Origin: Glycine soja
Taxonomy: Eukaryota > Streptophyta > Magnoliopsida > Fabales > Fabaceae
DNA: 64,000 nucleotides
Reading direction: 5' to 3'
NCBI RefSeq assembly: GCF_004193775.1
Contig: NC_041002.1
Location: forward strand, 5,195,261-5,259,260
The notes under the pieces were generated by a model that was not told where the DNA came from, made no database searches, and saw only the letters and a program-made list of their open reading frames with translations. Positions 21,290 to 34,131 of this stretch are shown in pieces (positions within the stretch are counted from its first letter, which is position 1; each line of letters begins with the position of its first letter). The position numbers and the translations under genes are program-made.

Positions 21290-22965
21290 TATGAAGCCTG
21301 TTTCTAATGTCCTTGGTCCATCTTCTCATTATATAGCATGATGGGACAACAAATAAAGTAGCTTCTTGGAGTGTCATCAATGTCTACAAAATACCCATTA
21401 TACTCAAATAAGCGACATATGTAAGAAATTTCTTCCTTTGTTGCATCCCACTCTAGTTATCATTTTTTGAAAGTCCTAGACTTAAAAGGAGGTAATTTGA
21501 CCATCTTCATTCTCTTTTGTAAGATGACATTCAGATAATCCTAACACTTCAATTTGGAATTTCTCGAAGACTTCATGCATATAAATCCTTGTCATTTGCT
21601 TCTCAAAAGGCGATGGTGTCTTAAGGACAGGTTTCTTGTGCTATGTATTGAAATCAACAAGCATTTTTGTGTCTTCTCTATCTTGTAAGACAAGTTTATA
21701 TTTTTCAACAAATTCTTTTAATGTAGTTTTCTTGTTCACGTATTTGTCAAAAAATGAGTTGATGCTCTTTGATATCTGAGTTGTATATATGCAACCAAAA
21801 GATGTATCTTTCAAGTAAACAAGAATCCAATGCTCACGTTTTCCATATAAAGATTGAATCCATTCATCCTCTAATAGTTGAAAATTTTCAATCATTTTTT
21901 TCCATTTATCTTTAAATTGCTGCTTTAACCAAGATTTGTAAGGAAAATTGTAAAGATATGTCATGAAGTCTTCATGTTTTCTCAACATATGACTAAGTTT
22001 TTCGGGTACCTTCCTTAGTATGTGCCAAAGACAAAAATGATGTTTAGCATTTGGAAATACCTCTGCAATAATTGTCTTCCATGCTCTGTTGTGATCAATT
22101 ATAATTGCATTTGGAGGCTTGCCACCCATAGCTCTAAGCCATGTTTTCATCAATCATGAAAAAGTTTTTGTGGTCTCATATGCTAGTAATGCACAACCAA
22201 GTAACCTTGATTGAAAGCGATTGTTCACGCTATTGAAAGGAACAAGTTACATATGATACTTATTTGTAATATAAGTTGTATCAAAGGAAAACTCTTCGTA
22301 GTCATGTCTACCTTTTGCATCCACCCAAAAAATATTTCTCACACAACCTTCGTCATTCAAATCAATTATATAAAAAAATCTTTGATTTTCTTCTTGCAAA
22401 AACATAAAATACTGTAACATTACATTTGCATCTCCTGAAACTAAAGCCAAACGACGATCTCGTTCAAGTGATTTCTTATATCTTTCTCCAAGCAACCAAT
22501 ATTTTCATATCCTTCATGTTGTTTGGTCATTGTGACAACAATTTTTCTTGTCTTCACTCCAGCATGTTGCAAATTTTTAATACAATTCTTTTGTGCTTGA
22601 TTGATACCTCAGTGGCAAGGAAAATAACGTGCATGTGATGGAAAAAGCTCATGATTGTGATCTTTGATAATGCTGTGCACAATCCATTTTCCATCACAAC
22701 TTCTTCTAATTCATAAGCAAGCATCACACTTCACCTTCAAACAAGGACGTGGATTACGTGCATTGGATTGTTGCTTCTTCCCATATCTTATGTAAGCATA
22801 CTTCACATCAATTAATTGTCTATCAAGTTTTGAACGACGACTAGTTTTAATTGACACACAAAATCCAACATACTTAGCATAACCATTGTAGAACAAATAA
22901 GCTTTTTATCGTGACTCAAATTCCATTCCAATGTAATAAAGGTTCTTGAGCACCATTAGCCTCAT
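21290..22965 (-). pseudogene. FAR1-related sequence (FRS) gene, decayed
   Basis: FRS proteins are Mutator-transposase-derived nuclear factors. Reading from right to left: FAR1 DNA-binding domain start YLFYNGYAKYVGFCVSIKTS (near 22880) and KWIVHSIIKDHNHELFPSHA (near 22660), then CLEKDIRNHL, RRLALVSGDANVML and VDAKGRHDYEEFSFDTTYIT (22250-22495). The MULE core follows with LMKTWLRAMGGKPPNAIIID and FPNAKHHFCLWHILRKVPEK (21641-22160), then FEKQMTRIYMHEVFEKFQIE (about 21600) and remains of the SWIM and C-terminal part, including IMRRWTKDIRNRL, near 21310. Stops and frameshifts separate the pieces. The longest open piece has 170 codons. Its C-terminal end abuts the CACTA terminus at 21258. Confidence 0.85.
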
Positions 22966-25900
22966 AGCCAGCAACAATATCAGTCTCTCAACCAACATGC
23001 ACTCCATTCTCATTAACTACTTCCATTGATTCATAACATTGCAAACACATACACAAATAATAATATTAACGTTAACTTAAACCAATAGCAATCAATCGTC
23101 ATATATATTAAATAATTAAGAAAATTTTCTATTTTAGGAACTTTTGTTTTTTATAAGCAGGACATCATATTATTAAGAAAAGAAAGTGGTTATAAATTCC
23201 AGAAGATTAGAAAACTCAACAACTTTATAATGCCTTATGCCTTCATCTATATTCATAACACATTATGCTTAAAAACAAATTCCAAAATTTATGCAAAACC
23301 ACACTAATTAATGGATGGTAGTACTATTGTGTATCCATTTAAAAATAGGAAAATGCCCCTCACCTGATTCAAAAGAGTGGATAGCTTATCCTTAACGGTT
23401 TCCACGATATGTTGTTGCACGCTCATTCTATCGTTGACAGGACAAATTCTAATGAGGAACAAAATAAGTTTGTTGTGGTCTTACAATAGGGTTTGCAATT
23501 CTTCTTTGTGTGATGAAGAAGACCTAAGCTGCGTTGAGAAATAACAAAAGGATCAATATTTTGGAGCGTTTTAGAGGATCTGTTCTTTTTTGTTTGAAGA
23601 TTATTTTTGTTCTTAATAAAAAATAAAAATAAAAACAAAACAAAAAAAAAAAACTATAGAGTTTCATAACCTGAATAACTGGTGAACAAGTACCTCATTA
23701 AAAAATAAGATGAGGCAGACTAATGAAAGGGAGTGTGGTAAAAAGAGTGTGTTCGAGGGTGTAACCCTAACATTCCTCTAATTTCTTTTATCACAATTAA
23801 TAATGATCAAAATTTATTAGGACTCAGAAAATAATAAAAGTTTCATTATTATTTAATAAATCTTACTCTTAATTTCATGAATTAAAATAAATTTTAGTTA
23901 ATAATAAATTAAAAGACATTCCCTCCATTACAAAACATATGATATTTAAAGTTTTTGCACAAGTATTAAGGAATGTAATTTTTTATTGAATTTCAAAAAA
24001 ATATATTAAGTAACTTCTTATTATATTCTTTATATTTCTAACTATTGACTCATTTACTCTTCTTATGAACTACTCCCACTAAATATTTATTAAGGATAGC
24101 CTTGAAAAAATAACATTGAATTCGTAATATTTTGAATAATTTTCTTTTTCTAAAACGTCATAGATTCTGGAATGGAGAGTATTAATTATTAAAGAATGTG
24201 TTGCTAAAGTAGGAAAAAAAAACATTTATGACACATTATCCTTAAAAATCAGTGTAATAGTAGTTGGTAATCCTAACATGACAAATTAAGTTAGTCATCT
24301 TGGGCCATCCATTGTTTTCTGGGTTATTAAAATGTTTGGAATTACTATTCTCAAATCAAATTTTTCTATCTACACCCAACATGTTTTAAAAAAGATTAAT
24401 CTTAAAATATCATTTTAACGAAAAATGTTTCTATTTAATATTTTTTTGCATTCCTCTTACACAAAAAAAAAAATATGCATTTGTTTTTTAATTTTTTTCT
24501 TTTAAAAAATTAATTAATTGTAGATATAAGTTACTTTTTTAAACTAATCAAATTAATGATGATATAATTTTAAAAAAAATTAAATTAAATTAATTGAGAT
24601 TCAATTTATCTTTTTTTAATTAATTAGTATCATATAAATTATATTTTTTTAATTAAAATTGAGTTAACTATGATAGAATTTATCATTTATAAAAACAATC
24701 AAATTAATTATGAATTTATGATACTAATTTGTATTAATTTGATTACAATAAAAAGGTAACTTATGTCATGATTAATTCAAATTTTAATTGAAAAAGTAAT
24801 TTATATCACAATTAATTTTATTAGTATTAGAAAAGGTAACATGTGTTATAATTATGATAATTTGTATTATAATTAATTCAATTACTATTAAAAGGATAAC
24901 TATATCATAATTAAAAAAATAAAATAAAAATATATAGCAAGAGTGAGTGTTTTGCAATTCCACCCATTCAGATTAGTTGGTGATACCAGAGTGATGCAAT
25001 TAATCTAGAATTTAACGAAAGTTTTATCACTCACACAACCATAGCCTAAAAGAGAACAATAGTCAATATAGTGGAATAGACTTTTATATGGTAGAATAAG
25101 AGAACAAAAATCAACAATCTTTCGTTGGATCACACCTCGGACTTACCATAATAATATTAAAAACAACCTTGTAAAATTCTCTTGAAGGGAATGTCCCAGC
25201 GTAAAGCTAAGCTACTAAGGATGCTTGCTTAATACAATGTTTTCAAGAGCAGCCACCTAATTTAACAATTTTAAGTTTCTTCTTATTGTGCATGACAACC
25301 AATCAAGTTCCAACTACCATGGCTAAATACACAACCAGGTTGTACGTTCCGGTGTATCTATTTTAAATCTTCATCTTTACATTCCTTTTACTACCTACTA
25401 CGATTTGACAAGTAATTAATTAAACAAAATTAAATGCTTAAATGACTTCGAGCCAGCTATACTATGCCAACCAGGTCCCAACTTCAAAAGTTATATGCTG
25501 TCCAGTTCTTGGCTCAGTAGAAAAAGAAAGACTAAAACAGTAAGTTTTTTTAATGGTTAAATTATTTGCTTACTCTCTATAGTTTCCCTCATTTTAAGTT
25601 TTAAGCTATATGAGAAAATTGAATGTTTTAATCTCTTCACATGTACGAAAGTTAAATTTTGACTGGATTATTATTAGGACTTAAACATATAAGAAAAGTT
25701 GAACCTAAAAGATTAATAGAAGATCTTCAAAAGTAAAGTAATTTATTCTATGTGATACTTCTAATATTGTCACTCATTTAAGGATTAACGTCCACCATGG
25801 TTTTTTTTTTATCGACAATGACCTAGTGGTAATTCTTTTTCTTTTGACGACTTCACTACTTTATTAGTATTCAGTTTGTACTTAATTTAGTATATAGACA

Positions 25901-27975
25901 TTTTTTTATGTGACCCAACTCTTAATGAAAACTATAAAAACTTAAGCACATCCAAAGAGTTCAACCAAAAAGATTAGTCATTAGGGAAAAAAGACTCAAG
26001 ACTTTGGTAAAATTTATTCTATTGAACGTGAAACTCTTAATCGTCACTCAGAACTAAATGGATGTAAAATTACTACAATTTTTTCCAGGATAAATTGTTT
26101 CAAAAGACTATATTGATTAAAACATATAGTTTTCTCGTATATGAACTAAAATATATATAAAGTAAAGACAACTACAAAATCATAGTTTAACTTTTTATTT
26201 ACAATTATATGACCCTTTTGTTTCTGGTAACGGGAGAAGCGTCTAAAGGATCCTAATTTTTTTTAAAAAAATATTTGACCATAGCATAATTATGTCACTT
26301 AAATCAAAGTGATGCTTAAGTAATGTTTTTCCCAAAATGGAGATTCCGAAATTCGAAAGTGCGAAATAAAATTATCCTAAACCAGAGTCTGCTTCCAATG
26401 CTTTTTTTTTTTAACTGATCCGTTTCCATGCTACCAACCATTCTTAGGTTAGAAGATCCTTATTTGACTAAACATGCATAATTGTAAAGTAGATATGACG
26501 TAAAATTAGACAAATAATTAATTCTAAATGGATTCATGCATAATTAGTTATGATCCAACTAATTATTTTCTTCAACTAATTCAGCTATGACAATATATTC
26601 CTTGCTGTTGGCAACAGGTCCTCCTAAAATATCCAATTGCAAAACATAAATTGTAAGATCAACTAATCAATTTATATTTTTTTTCCTGGGTGGGTTAGGA
26701 ACTATAGTATCTCCCAATTCATTAGGTAAGAAACCAATCACACATATATACCTACATGACCATAGTTAAGCCAAGAGAATTTTGTATGCAAAAAATCTAA
26801 TACGAATTTTTCGACTAAATAAATCATGTTCCACATGTAAATGCAGACATTAACATCACTGTGTCAATCCTATCCGTTTAATCAATTTATATACGTGATC
26901 TTTTTTTATTTATGTTAGCATTTAGCAATATGTACATATCAGTAAAACAGTAAAAAAATGTGCTATTATCTTTGTAAACAGAAACTCAATTATGGGTGGT
27001 TGGCGATATATCAGATACAAACAAACATGATGAATGCTGAAATTATGCTTTAGGCCCCACGTTCTGATCAACCTAACCGTTTATTTTGGTGATCCTTAAT
27101 GACTCTCTGTATTTAAGTTTGTTTTTAGATTCACACAGTAACTGCATTGAAAAAAAGGATAGGTATCTACTGGTGAATAAAGAAAAAAACTGCAGTACTT
27201 TTTGTTGGACCTATATTATACGAAATCAGAATTAAAATGAACACAGTTAGTTCCTTACGACCAAAATGCCCTCCGTAATGATTCAATGGTAAAGGAGTCA
27301 GTTTTGAAATAAAGTTTCAACTTTTATAACAATACAAGGCTTGAATTGGATGAGTTCATTTGCTTAAAATTAATTTGTACTTCCAAAAGAATTATACTTT
27401 TCTTACAGAATGATGTTTTGTACTTGAACTGTCTATTCTCAAGAAATTAATTTGCCTACTATTACAAGTAAACCATTAAATATTTATATTCGTGGTAGAT
27501 TTTATAGATAGAAGATTCTTAATAAACTTGGTTAATATACTCGACAGTTAATACAGGTCAGAGACAGTAATACATAACCCAAATAGGTTCATGTGAAAAG
27601 GAGACAAATTAAATCTAACAAGGTTATATGCTTTGACAGGGAATACGGTGAAGTATAGGATAAAATATAAAGTAACCGCATCAAGTACTAAATTTAAGTG
27701 ATTTGAATATAGAATAAAAAAGAAAATAGAGAAGTGCATAGCAAGTCTTTGTTATTTGGATTTGTATATTTTTTAATTCTTTGTTGCCATACGTAAGTTG
27801 CGTAAAAGCGATAGAAGAATTATAAATCTTTTTCACACTCTCTAGTGAATATTGTTTGCTCACATATGTTTGAGGGTATATAATTATATATAGCACCTCA
27901 CGAATTTTGTATTATATTTCAAAGTATAGGTGACGTTTATAAGGTTGTATTTTTTTATAAATTAATAAATTAAGG
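22966..27975. other. AT-rich intergenic DNA
   Basis: Five kilobases with no convincing coding sequence. ORFs such as 23423-23638 and 27548-27896 on the minus strand are low-complexity and match no family. Poly-A/T runs and TTAATTAA-type sequence dominate 24400-24950. No LTR, TIR or RNA gene was recognised. Confidence 0.6.
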
Positions 27976-28624
27976 TTAAGAAAGGTTATGAAAGAAGGAA
28001 ACTCATCTAAGTTGACATCCCAAATCACATTAAACTGAGAAAAAGATGAACAAAAACAACATTGGGGGAACTAGGACAAAACCTAAGGGGAGAGCTAACA
28101 AAATCTCTATATGAAGGAAGAGAAACTCTATTTATAAAGATCGTGCTAAAGATATAATTAAAGATAAATTTAATAGATATAACAACTATATAAAATCAGA
28201 ATATATTATCATATCTTTTAACAGATCGAAATCTGTCCTAACAAAAAGATGAACAGAGTCCCATCTAGAGAAACTATCATGGGAAGAGGTACCAAAGTTT
28301 GCAAGTTTATCAACACACGAATTACCCTCTCTCTATATACGAGAGAAACAAAAAAAGGTCCTGCAACCAAGACCAGAACTTAAGCGCAAATGGGCAATTG
28401 AGAAAAAGATAGACTAGTTGATTCAAAGGAGCAAACTCAAAGACAACATCTAGAGGCCAAGTTGCTCTTCTCTGGAGCTGGTCCTCGGTTGGCATTTGGT
28501 TGTGAAGCAAGCGCCATAAAATGAAAGTTCTAAAGGGAGGAATATAGCATTAGACAAGAGGCTTAGGCTACAAAAAATGATCATTTGCAAGCTTCAAAGA
28601 GAGCACACCATTCTCAGCATTGCG
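27976..28624 (-). pseudogene. LINE (non-LTR retrotransposon) ORF2 C-terminal fragment
   Basis: The minus strand reads IPPFRTFILWRLLHNQMPTE then DQLQRR, and NCPFALKFWSWLQDLF at 28330-28560. This is the zinc-binding reverse-transcriptase C-terminal region (zf-RVT) of plant LINEs, with the HNQMPTED block preserved but Cys residues lost. A short RNase H-like end (VDKLANFGTSSHDSFSRWDS) follows near 28260-28320. Nothing upstream of zf-RVT remains because the fragment is cut at about 28625 by the LTR of the neighbouring element. Frameshifts and stops are frequent. Confidence 0.65.
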
Positions 28625-30174
28625 ATCTCGAGTAATGTGCAAATTTTTTAGAGAAAAAAAGGAGAATTTAGTAATTATTTGTTTGTGAAAAAAAGGAAAA
28701 ATCTCAAATATACTTTATAAAGTCAAGCAAGTCAGAGACCCAGCATAGTTTTCACGAAATTTTACTCACACGTTACTAAAACACCACCAAACAAGTCAGA
28801 AATTCAGCATAGAGTGCAAAAAATGTTAAAAAAAAAAGACTTTCGTCAAGGGAGTCAGAGACCTAACATGACATTCGCTAAATTTACACACACGTTTATT
28901 AAAACACCACCAAGCAAGTCGGAGATCCATCATGGAGTGCACGAAATGTAAGCATGTGCTAAAGAGTACTAACACAAAATTTTAAAATGATTAACATAGC
29001 ATCAAGTAATCAATAGACGAGACATGAACAAATAAATCGAATGGGAATAGAAAAGTATAGAATAGAAGTAGGGAATACATTTAGTAATTAAGGGTGTGGG
29101 GTTAAAACATGGGAGAAATAAATAAGTGACAGAATATTTACAATACACTATGAACTAACCAGACAATAATAAATAAAAAAAGAATAATAGAGCCAAACCA
29201 GAAAAAGGATGGTGTAAATAGCATTTTCTACTTCATTTGGGCTATGCCTAAAAAGAGTGGGGATGTGCATGTAAATGGAGCCAAACTATTTTTTGAAAAA
29301 AATGGGTCAAGCCCAAAATGAAAGAAAAAATTGTATGTGTGAAAAAGGTGGTGTTAATAGCAATATATATTTTGCTTATATTTTTTCATTTTTTTTGCTT
29401 TTTATTATATATATATATATACACATATACGAAAAAAATATTTACAAAAAAAAAAATTCTAAGAGTCTCACTAGTGGTCAAGGGTTTACTGTCGAGTTGA
29501 AACGAATCAAGCAGGGGACTAAAAGAAAAAGGAGAACGGAGGGGAGGAAGAGTGAAGGAAAAAAAAAAGAGAAAGAAAGAAAGAAAGAGATGAGATGAAA
29601 GGAACAAGGGAATACTTGGAGCTCCCTCCCCTTTTTTTAAACTGCAGTGCGAAACAACACAATGTAGTGGGCTTCTTTCGCCTCCTCAAAATTCATGTCT
29701 CTTTTTATGTGTGTTCACTATGTATTTTTGTGTAATTCTTTTCTTCTCTGTAATTGTGTGTCATTGTGTTCATACCTCTTCCTTTTATAATGTTCTTTCT
29801 TCTCCCATCCTTTATAATTCTAACCTTTTTCTTATTATTTTTTCCTATTTTATTTTTGTTCTTCCTTTCCTTTTTCATTTTTTATTTTTTTATTTTCTTT
29901 CTTTCCTTTTTTTTTTCTTTTTCATGTTCTTTCTTTCCTTTTTTTTTATCTTTTTTCATTTTTTTTCTTTCTTTCCCTTTTTTTTGGTTTTCTCTTTTTT
30001 ATTTTTCCCATTTCTTTTTATTCTTCCTTCCCTTCTTTTTGTATTCTTTCTTTCCTTTTTATTTTTATTTTTTATTTCCTATTTTCTTTTTCTGTTTTCT
30101 TCTTCTTCTTTGGCTTTTTCTTTTTTATTTATGTTTTTTTCAATTACTTGTCTTGATAGAATTAGGGTCTCACA
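28625..30174 (-). repeat. Truncated 3' LTR of the Ogre-like element
   Basis: It matches the 5' LTR from about 39980 to 41608 in the same direction, sharing CTCGAGTA.TGTGCAAATTTT, CACCACCAAGCAAGTC, GAGTGCA..AAATGTAAGC, TCTAAGAGTCTCACTAG and a long T/C tract. On the minus strand it begins TGTGAGACCC, matching TGTGAGATTG of the other LTR. About 620 bp corresponding to 39358-39980 are missing at its left edge, where LINE sequence takes over. The two LTRs differ at many positions and by microsatellite length, so the insertion is not recent. Confidence 0.8.
29790..30150. repeat. Pyrimidine (T/C) tract in the 3' LTR
   Basis: About 360 bp made almost only of T and C with runs of TTTCTTTC and TTTTTCATTT. 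The same kind of tract occurs at 41215-41575 in the other LTR. Long open frames through it are a by-product of the lack of purines. Confidence 0.85.
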
Positions 30175-30192
30175 ATTGCTCCTCTTTTATTG
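30175..30192 (-). promoter_or_regulatory. Polypurine tract
   Basis: The minus strand reads AATAAAAGAGGAGCAAT immediately before the LTR start TGTGAG. This is the expected position and composition for the plus-strand priming site of an LTR retrotransposon. Confidence 0.7.
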
Positions 30193-30244
30193 AAAATAAA
30201 AGACAAGTAAAGACGATAACACTAATTCTGTTCGGGTGATCCTT

Positions 30245-31232
30245 CAAAAGATCAAAACATGAGAATGAAGAGTCTTTAGAAAGATCACAACTGAGGACTT
30301 TGAATCTATGAAACATAAAGCAGAGGACATTGAGTCCTATGAAACTAAAAAGGAGGACGTTGAGTCCTATGGAACTAAAAACAAAGGACATTGAGTCCTA
30401 TGAAACATAAAACACATGACGTTGAGTCCTATAAAACTAAAAAGGAGAGGACGTTGAGTCCTATTAAAGTAAAAAGGAGGACATTGACTTCTATGGAACT
30501 AAAAATGGAGGATATTGAGTCCTATAAAACTAGAAAAGAGGACGTTGATTCTTATCAAACTAGAAAGGAGGACGTTGAGTCCTATGAAACTAAAAATGAA
30601 GGATGTTGAGTCCTATGAAACTAGAAAGGAGGATGTTGATTCCTACGAAACTAAAAATGGAGGACATTGAGTCCTATGAAATTAGAAAGGATGATGCTGA
30701 GTCCTATGAAACTAGAAAGGAGAACATTGAGTCCTATGAAACTAAAGACGGAGGACATTAAGTCCCATGAAACTAAAAAGGAGGATGTTGAGTCCTATGA
30801 AAGTAAAAACGGAAGGCGTTGAGTCCTATGAAACTAAAAAGGAGGACGTTAAGTCCTATGAAAGTAAAAACGGAGGACGATAAGTCCTATGAATTTAAAA
30901 AATAGAGGATATGGAGTTTCATGAGACATAAAGCAAAGGATGTTGAGTCCTATGAAACTAAAAAGAAGGACGTTGAGTCCTATGAAACTAAAAAGGAGGA
31001 TGTTGAGTCCTATGAAAGTAAAAATGGAAGACATTGAGTCCTATGAAACATAAAGCAAAGGGCGTTGAGTCCTATGAAATTAAAAACAGAGGACGTCGAG
31101 TCTTATGAATTTATAAACAGAGGACATTGAGTCCTATGAAACATAAAAATAGAGGACGTTGAGTCCTATGAAATAGAAAACAGAGGACATTGAATCCTAG
31201 GAAACTAAAGACATAGGACATTGAGTCCTATG
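30245..31232. repeat. Minisatellite, about 30-bp unit GAGTCCTATGAAACTAAAAA
   Basis: Roughly thirty degenerate units, each with GAGTCCTATGAAACTAAAAA and then GGAGGACGTT or a variant such as GGACATT. Unit length is mostly 28-34 bp. The unit size often keeps a frame open (for example 30391-30609 with ESYETK-like repeats), but it lies in the 3' non-coding part of a minus-strand element, so I do not call a protein. Confidence 0.92.
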
Positions 31233-32144
31233 AACATGCCAACAGGTACTAGTACACAGAGTCTCAAACTTGTAAGAAGACGAGAGGTTGACTCTCTAAA
31301 AGGGTCATTCATCCTAAACTTAAAAGGAAACCACTAGATCTCGGAAACTGGCATATAGAGAGAAGACTATGCACTTAAAGCCTGATATGAAGCATATGAG
31401 TTTTGGAATGCATGCGAACTTCACAGTGAATACAGGCTTTGTACCCAGCAATGCAATGCAATGCAGAAAGTTTTGAGTCATGAAAATTGTGCAATGTTGA
31501 TGACATTCTTTCTCTCTTTTTATACTTTTGTGGGTCTTTTTTTAAATAAAAAAAAAAAAACATAAATTAGATGTCTCTTTCTAAAAGATGTGATGATTCA
31601 TGCAACTCAGAATGTATATTTTGTTTGATTCAATCTCTTGGCCATTTTGGATAATGGTAGTGGAGCCATTTGACATTTAATCAATCAATTGAAATATTGA
31701 TTCCAAGGTTTGTCCCTTTCTTTTTATTTAAAACTTCGATTACTTTGCACGACAAGGAAATATAAGGCTTCGGGATTGACCGCGTGAACCATTGATTGAT
31801 GGAAATGGATTGTTATACTTTGGTATATTACCAAGTGAAACTTTCTTGATTTAAGATCATATAGGGATACCATGGGTCCATCAATCTCGTTGAAGCTTGA
31901 TGATATGGGATGATTCCGAAAGAATTTATGTAACAAAGGCTGCCTTGGATTTGAAAGGAACCCTAGGGACTCTGTGTGAGCGACTGATGTTGGATTTACC
32001 CTACTATCACAATTGCCTTCGCGCATCTTTCACGAGCTTCTAGTCGAATGAGTTTTCTTCTTAAATGTGCAAGTGCGAACCTCATAATTCTTTTTTTTAC
32101 AATCACAAGCGTGTGCGTATTTCATTCCTTTTTTAGCAAATAAT
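31233..32144. other. Non-coding internal region of the Ogre-like element
   Basis: No polyprotein domain was recognised on either strand. The minus-strand ORF 31724-32026 (100 codons) has no known motif. A short GCAATGCAATGCAATG repeat lies near 31450. Confidence 0.5.
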
Positions 32145-34131
32145 TGTTAAATTAACATCATTTAAGTTTTTGTATAGAAAACATTAAAAGCGATGAATTT
32201 ATGATGCTTAGTGAGTAAAATAAGGCAAAAAAAAGCAGGATCATTTAGGAAGTAGGGATAAGTAAGGAAAACAGAGATAATTAAGGAAAGCATACTAATT
32301 CAAGAAAGTAAAGGCGGGTTTAAAGAAGCCCGCTTAGCTAAGCTAATCTGCACCTATAAAATAAGAAAATAGAAGAAGGAAAAAACACCCAAAAATTCCA
32401 AGAGAATACAATTCCTTATAGAAGGCAAAGGCTAGAAGAAGGAGAAGCAAGTATTGGGAGTCATTCCTTCCCTCCATTCCCTTTCTTATCTTTTCCCCCT
32501 TTACTAAATATTCTTCTCTTTGTTGGAAACTTGGCAGCCAACTACTCTTGATGTAATTTTTCTTCGTATCTATTTAATAATATTACTTTTGCATTATCCT
32601 TTCTTGTGCATAATATTATTGCTTGTGACTTGATCACTCATTTGCATGGTAAGTTTTAGGGGTAACGTTGAGAAACATTATTTTCTAATAGAATTGGGAA
32701 AATGCATCTAAATAAAGTCATCACTAGGGATAGATTATTTTTGTTTAGCCTAGTATACATCTCTATTCTTAATGCAATTTACTATTTTAATTATGCAAAA
32801 GGATTTGGGAGAGAAAATAGATAAATTAGGCTCTTTCATGCAGGAGACCAAAGTTAGAGTATACTAGTAGATGTAGGTGTAAATTGGAATAATTATAAAT
32901 AGAGAAAAATCATTAACATTACATCAAAGAGTAGCTTTGGTAGGTTAAGTTCTCAACATTATGATCTTCTGAATTTACTAGCTTTTTTACTAAAAGGGGG
33001 TATTTTTAAGCGTTATTTTCCAATCGAGGATACTTTTAAAAAATTACCTAAAAGGAGGTAAGTTTGAGTTAGAAATTATAACACTTGTTACCACTTTCTA
33101 TATTTTTTTAACTGAAGTCGTAAAATTATTTACGACTTTAGTTAAAATTTTTTTTTACGACTTTAAAGTCATAAGAATTTTTTATTTTTTTTTGTTTTAC
33201 AACTTTAAAGTCGTAAAACATTCTTTTTTTGGGTTTATGACTTTGAGGTGGTAAGCCACTTTTTTTAATGTTTCAGTTTTTTTTTTCAAATTTATAATTT
33301 ATATGGTTTATTTTGTTTTTCTTATTTTAAAAAAAATTTAAAAAATTATTTAAATGTATAATAAATAATATTAATTTGACTTATTAATAGTATATTTCTT
33401 ATGATTTTATTTTATATGTTATTAAATTATTTTAATGTTTTATTATTTAAACTATGTTATATATTTTTAATATTATTTTACTTAAATGTTTTAAATAATA
33501 CATATTTTATACATTTAAATAAACAAAAACATTAAAATGTATAACATATAAAAAAATTAAATTTTTTTATGGGTTTACGACTTTTTTATTTAAATGTATA
33601 ACAAACAAAAACATTCAAATAAAACAATATTAAAAATATATAACATATTTTAATTAATAAAATATTAAAATAAATTTATATCATATAAAATAAACCCATA
33701 AAAAAATATACTATGAGACTTCAGTTAAAAAAAATAGAAAGTCGTAATAAGTGTTACGACTTCTAACTTAGAAGTCGTAACACTTGTTACGACTTACCCC
33801 CTTTTATGTAATTTTTTAAAATTTACCTCCGATTGGAAAATAATGCTTAAAAATACCCCTTTTTAGTAAAAAAAATCTGAATTTACTTCTACAATATTAT
33901 TGAGTTCGCAATTTTTTTTGTCTTTAATTAATTAATTTAAATTCTTGTTTAAATTTCAAATCAATTTTTTCTGTTTTCCTCAATCTTTTCAAATCAATTT
34001 TCTTAACTTCTTTTATTAATAAAATATTCATCTACCTAAGTACAAACAAAGTCTCTGTGGATTCGACACTCAGACTTCCGTTTTAACTTTACTACTTGGG
34101 ATGAATTGGTGCACTTGCCAATTCATCAACA
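32145..34131 (+). mobile_element. LTR-like insertion related to the solo LTR at 15521-16860
   Basis: It starts TGTTAAATTAAC and ends GGTGCACTTGCCAATTCATCAACA at 34131. Start, end and an internal block (CTTGATGTAA, TATCTATTTAATA, TTGCTTGTGACTTGATCACTC) parallel the solo LTR at 15521-16860. Without the nested MITE it is about 1.1 kb. The flanking five bases (ATAAT and TATAT) do not match, so the target duplication is decayed or the boundaries are a few bases off. No coding sequence is seen. Confidence 0.6.
32980..33876. mobile_element. Mutator-type MITE, 897 bp, with 11-bp direct flanks
   Basis: Long terminal inverted repeats: the left end reads TTTTTTACTAAAAGGGGGTA then TTTTTAAGCGTTATTTTCCA, and the right end read in reverse gives TTTTTTACTAAAAAGGGGTA then TTTTTAAGCATTATTTTCCA. 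The pairing continues with gaps through an AAGTCGTAA-rich zone for more than 100 bp. Identical CTGAATTTACT flanks lie at 32969-32979 and 33877-33887. Long TIRs with a 9-11 bp duplication fit the Mutator superfamily. No transposase is present; the centre is AT-rich. Confidence 0.82.

Noticed and set aside
29711..30239. Two overlapping 160-codon Phe/Leu-rich ORFs that look like membrane proteins
   Set aside because: They are produced by the pyrimidine tract of the LTR, which encodes Phe, Leu and Ser in any frame.
30391..30609. Repetitive ORF with ESYETK-like units
   Set aside because: It is the translation of a 30-bp minisatellite in the 3' region of a minus-strand retrotransposon; unit length and lack of stops explain the frame.
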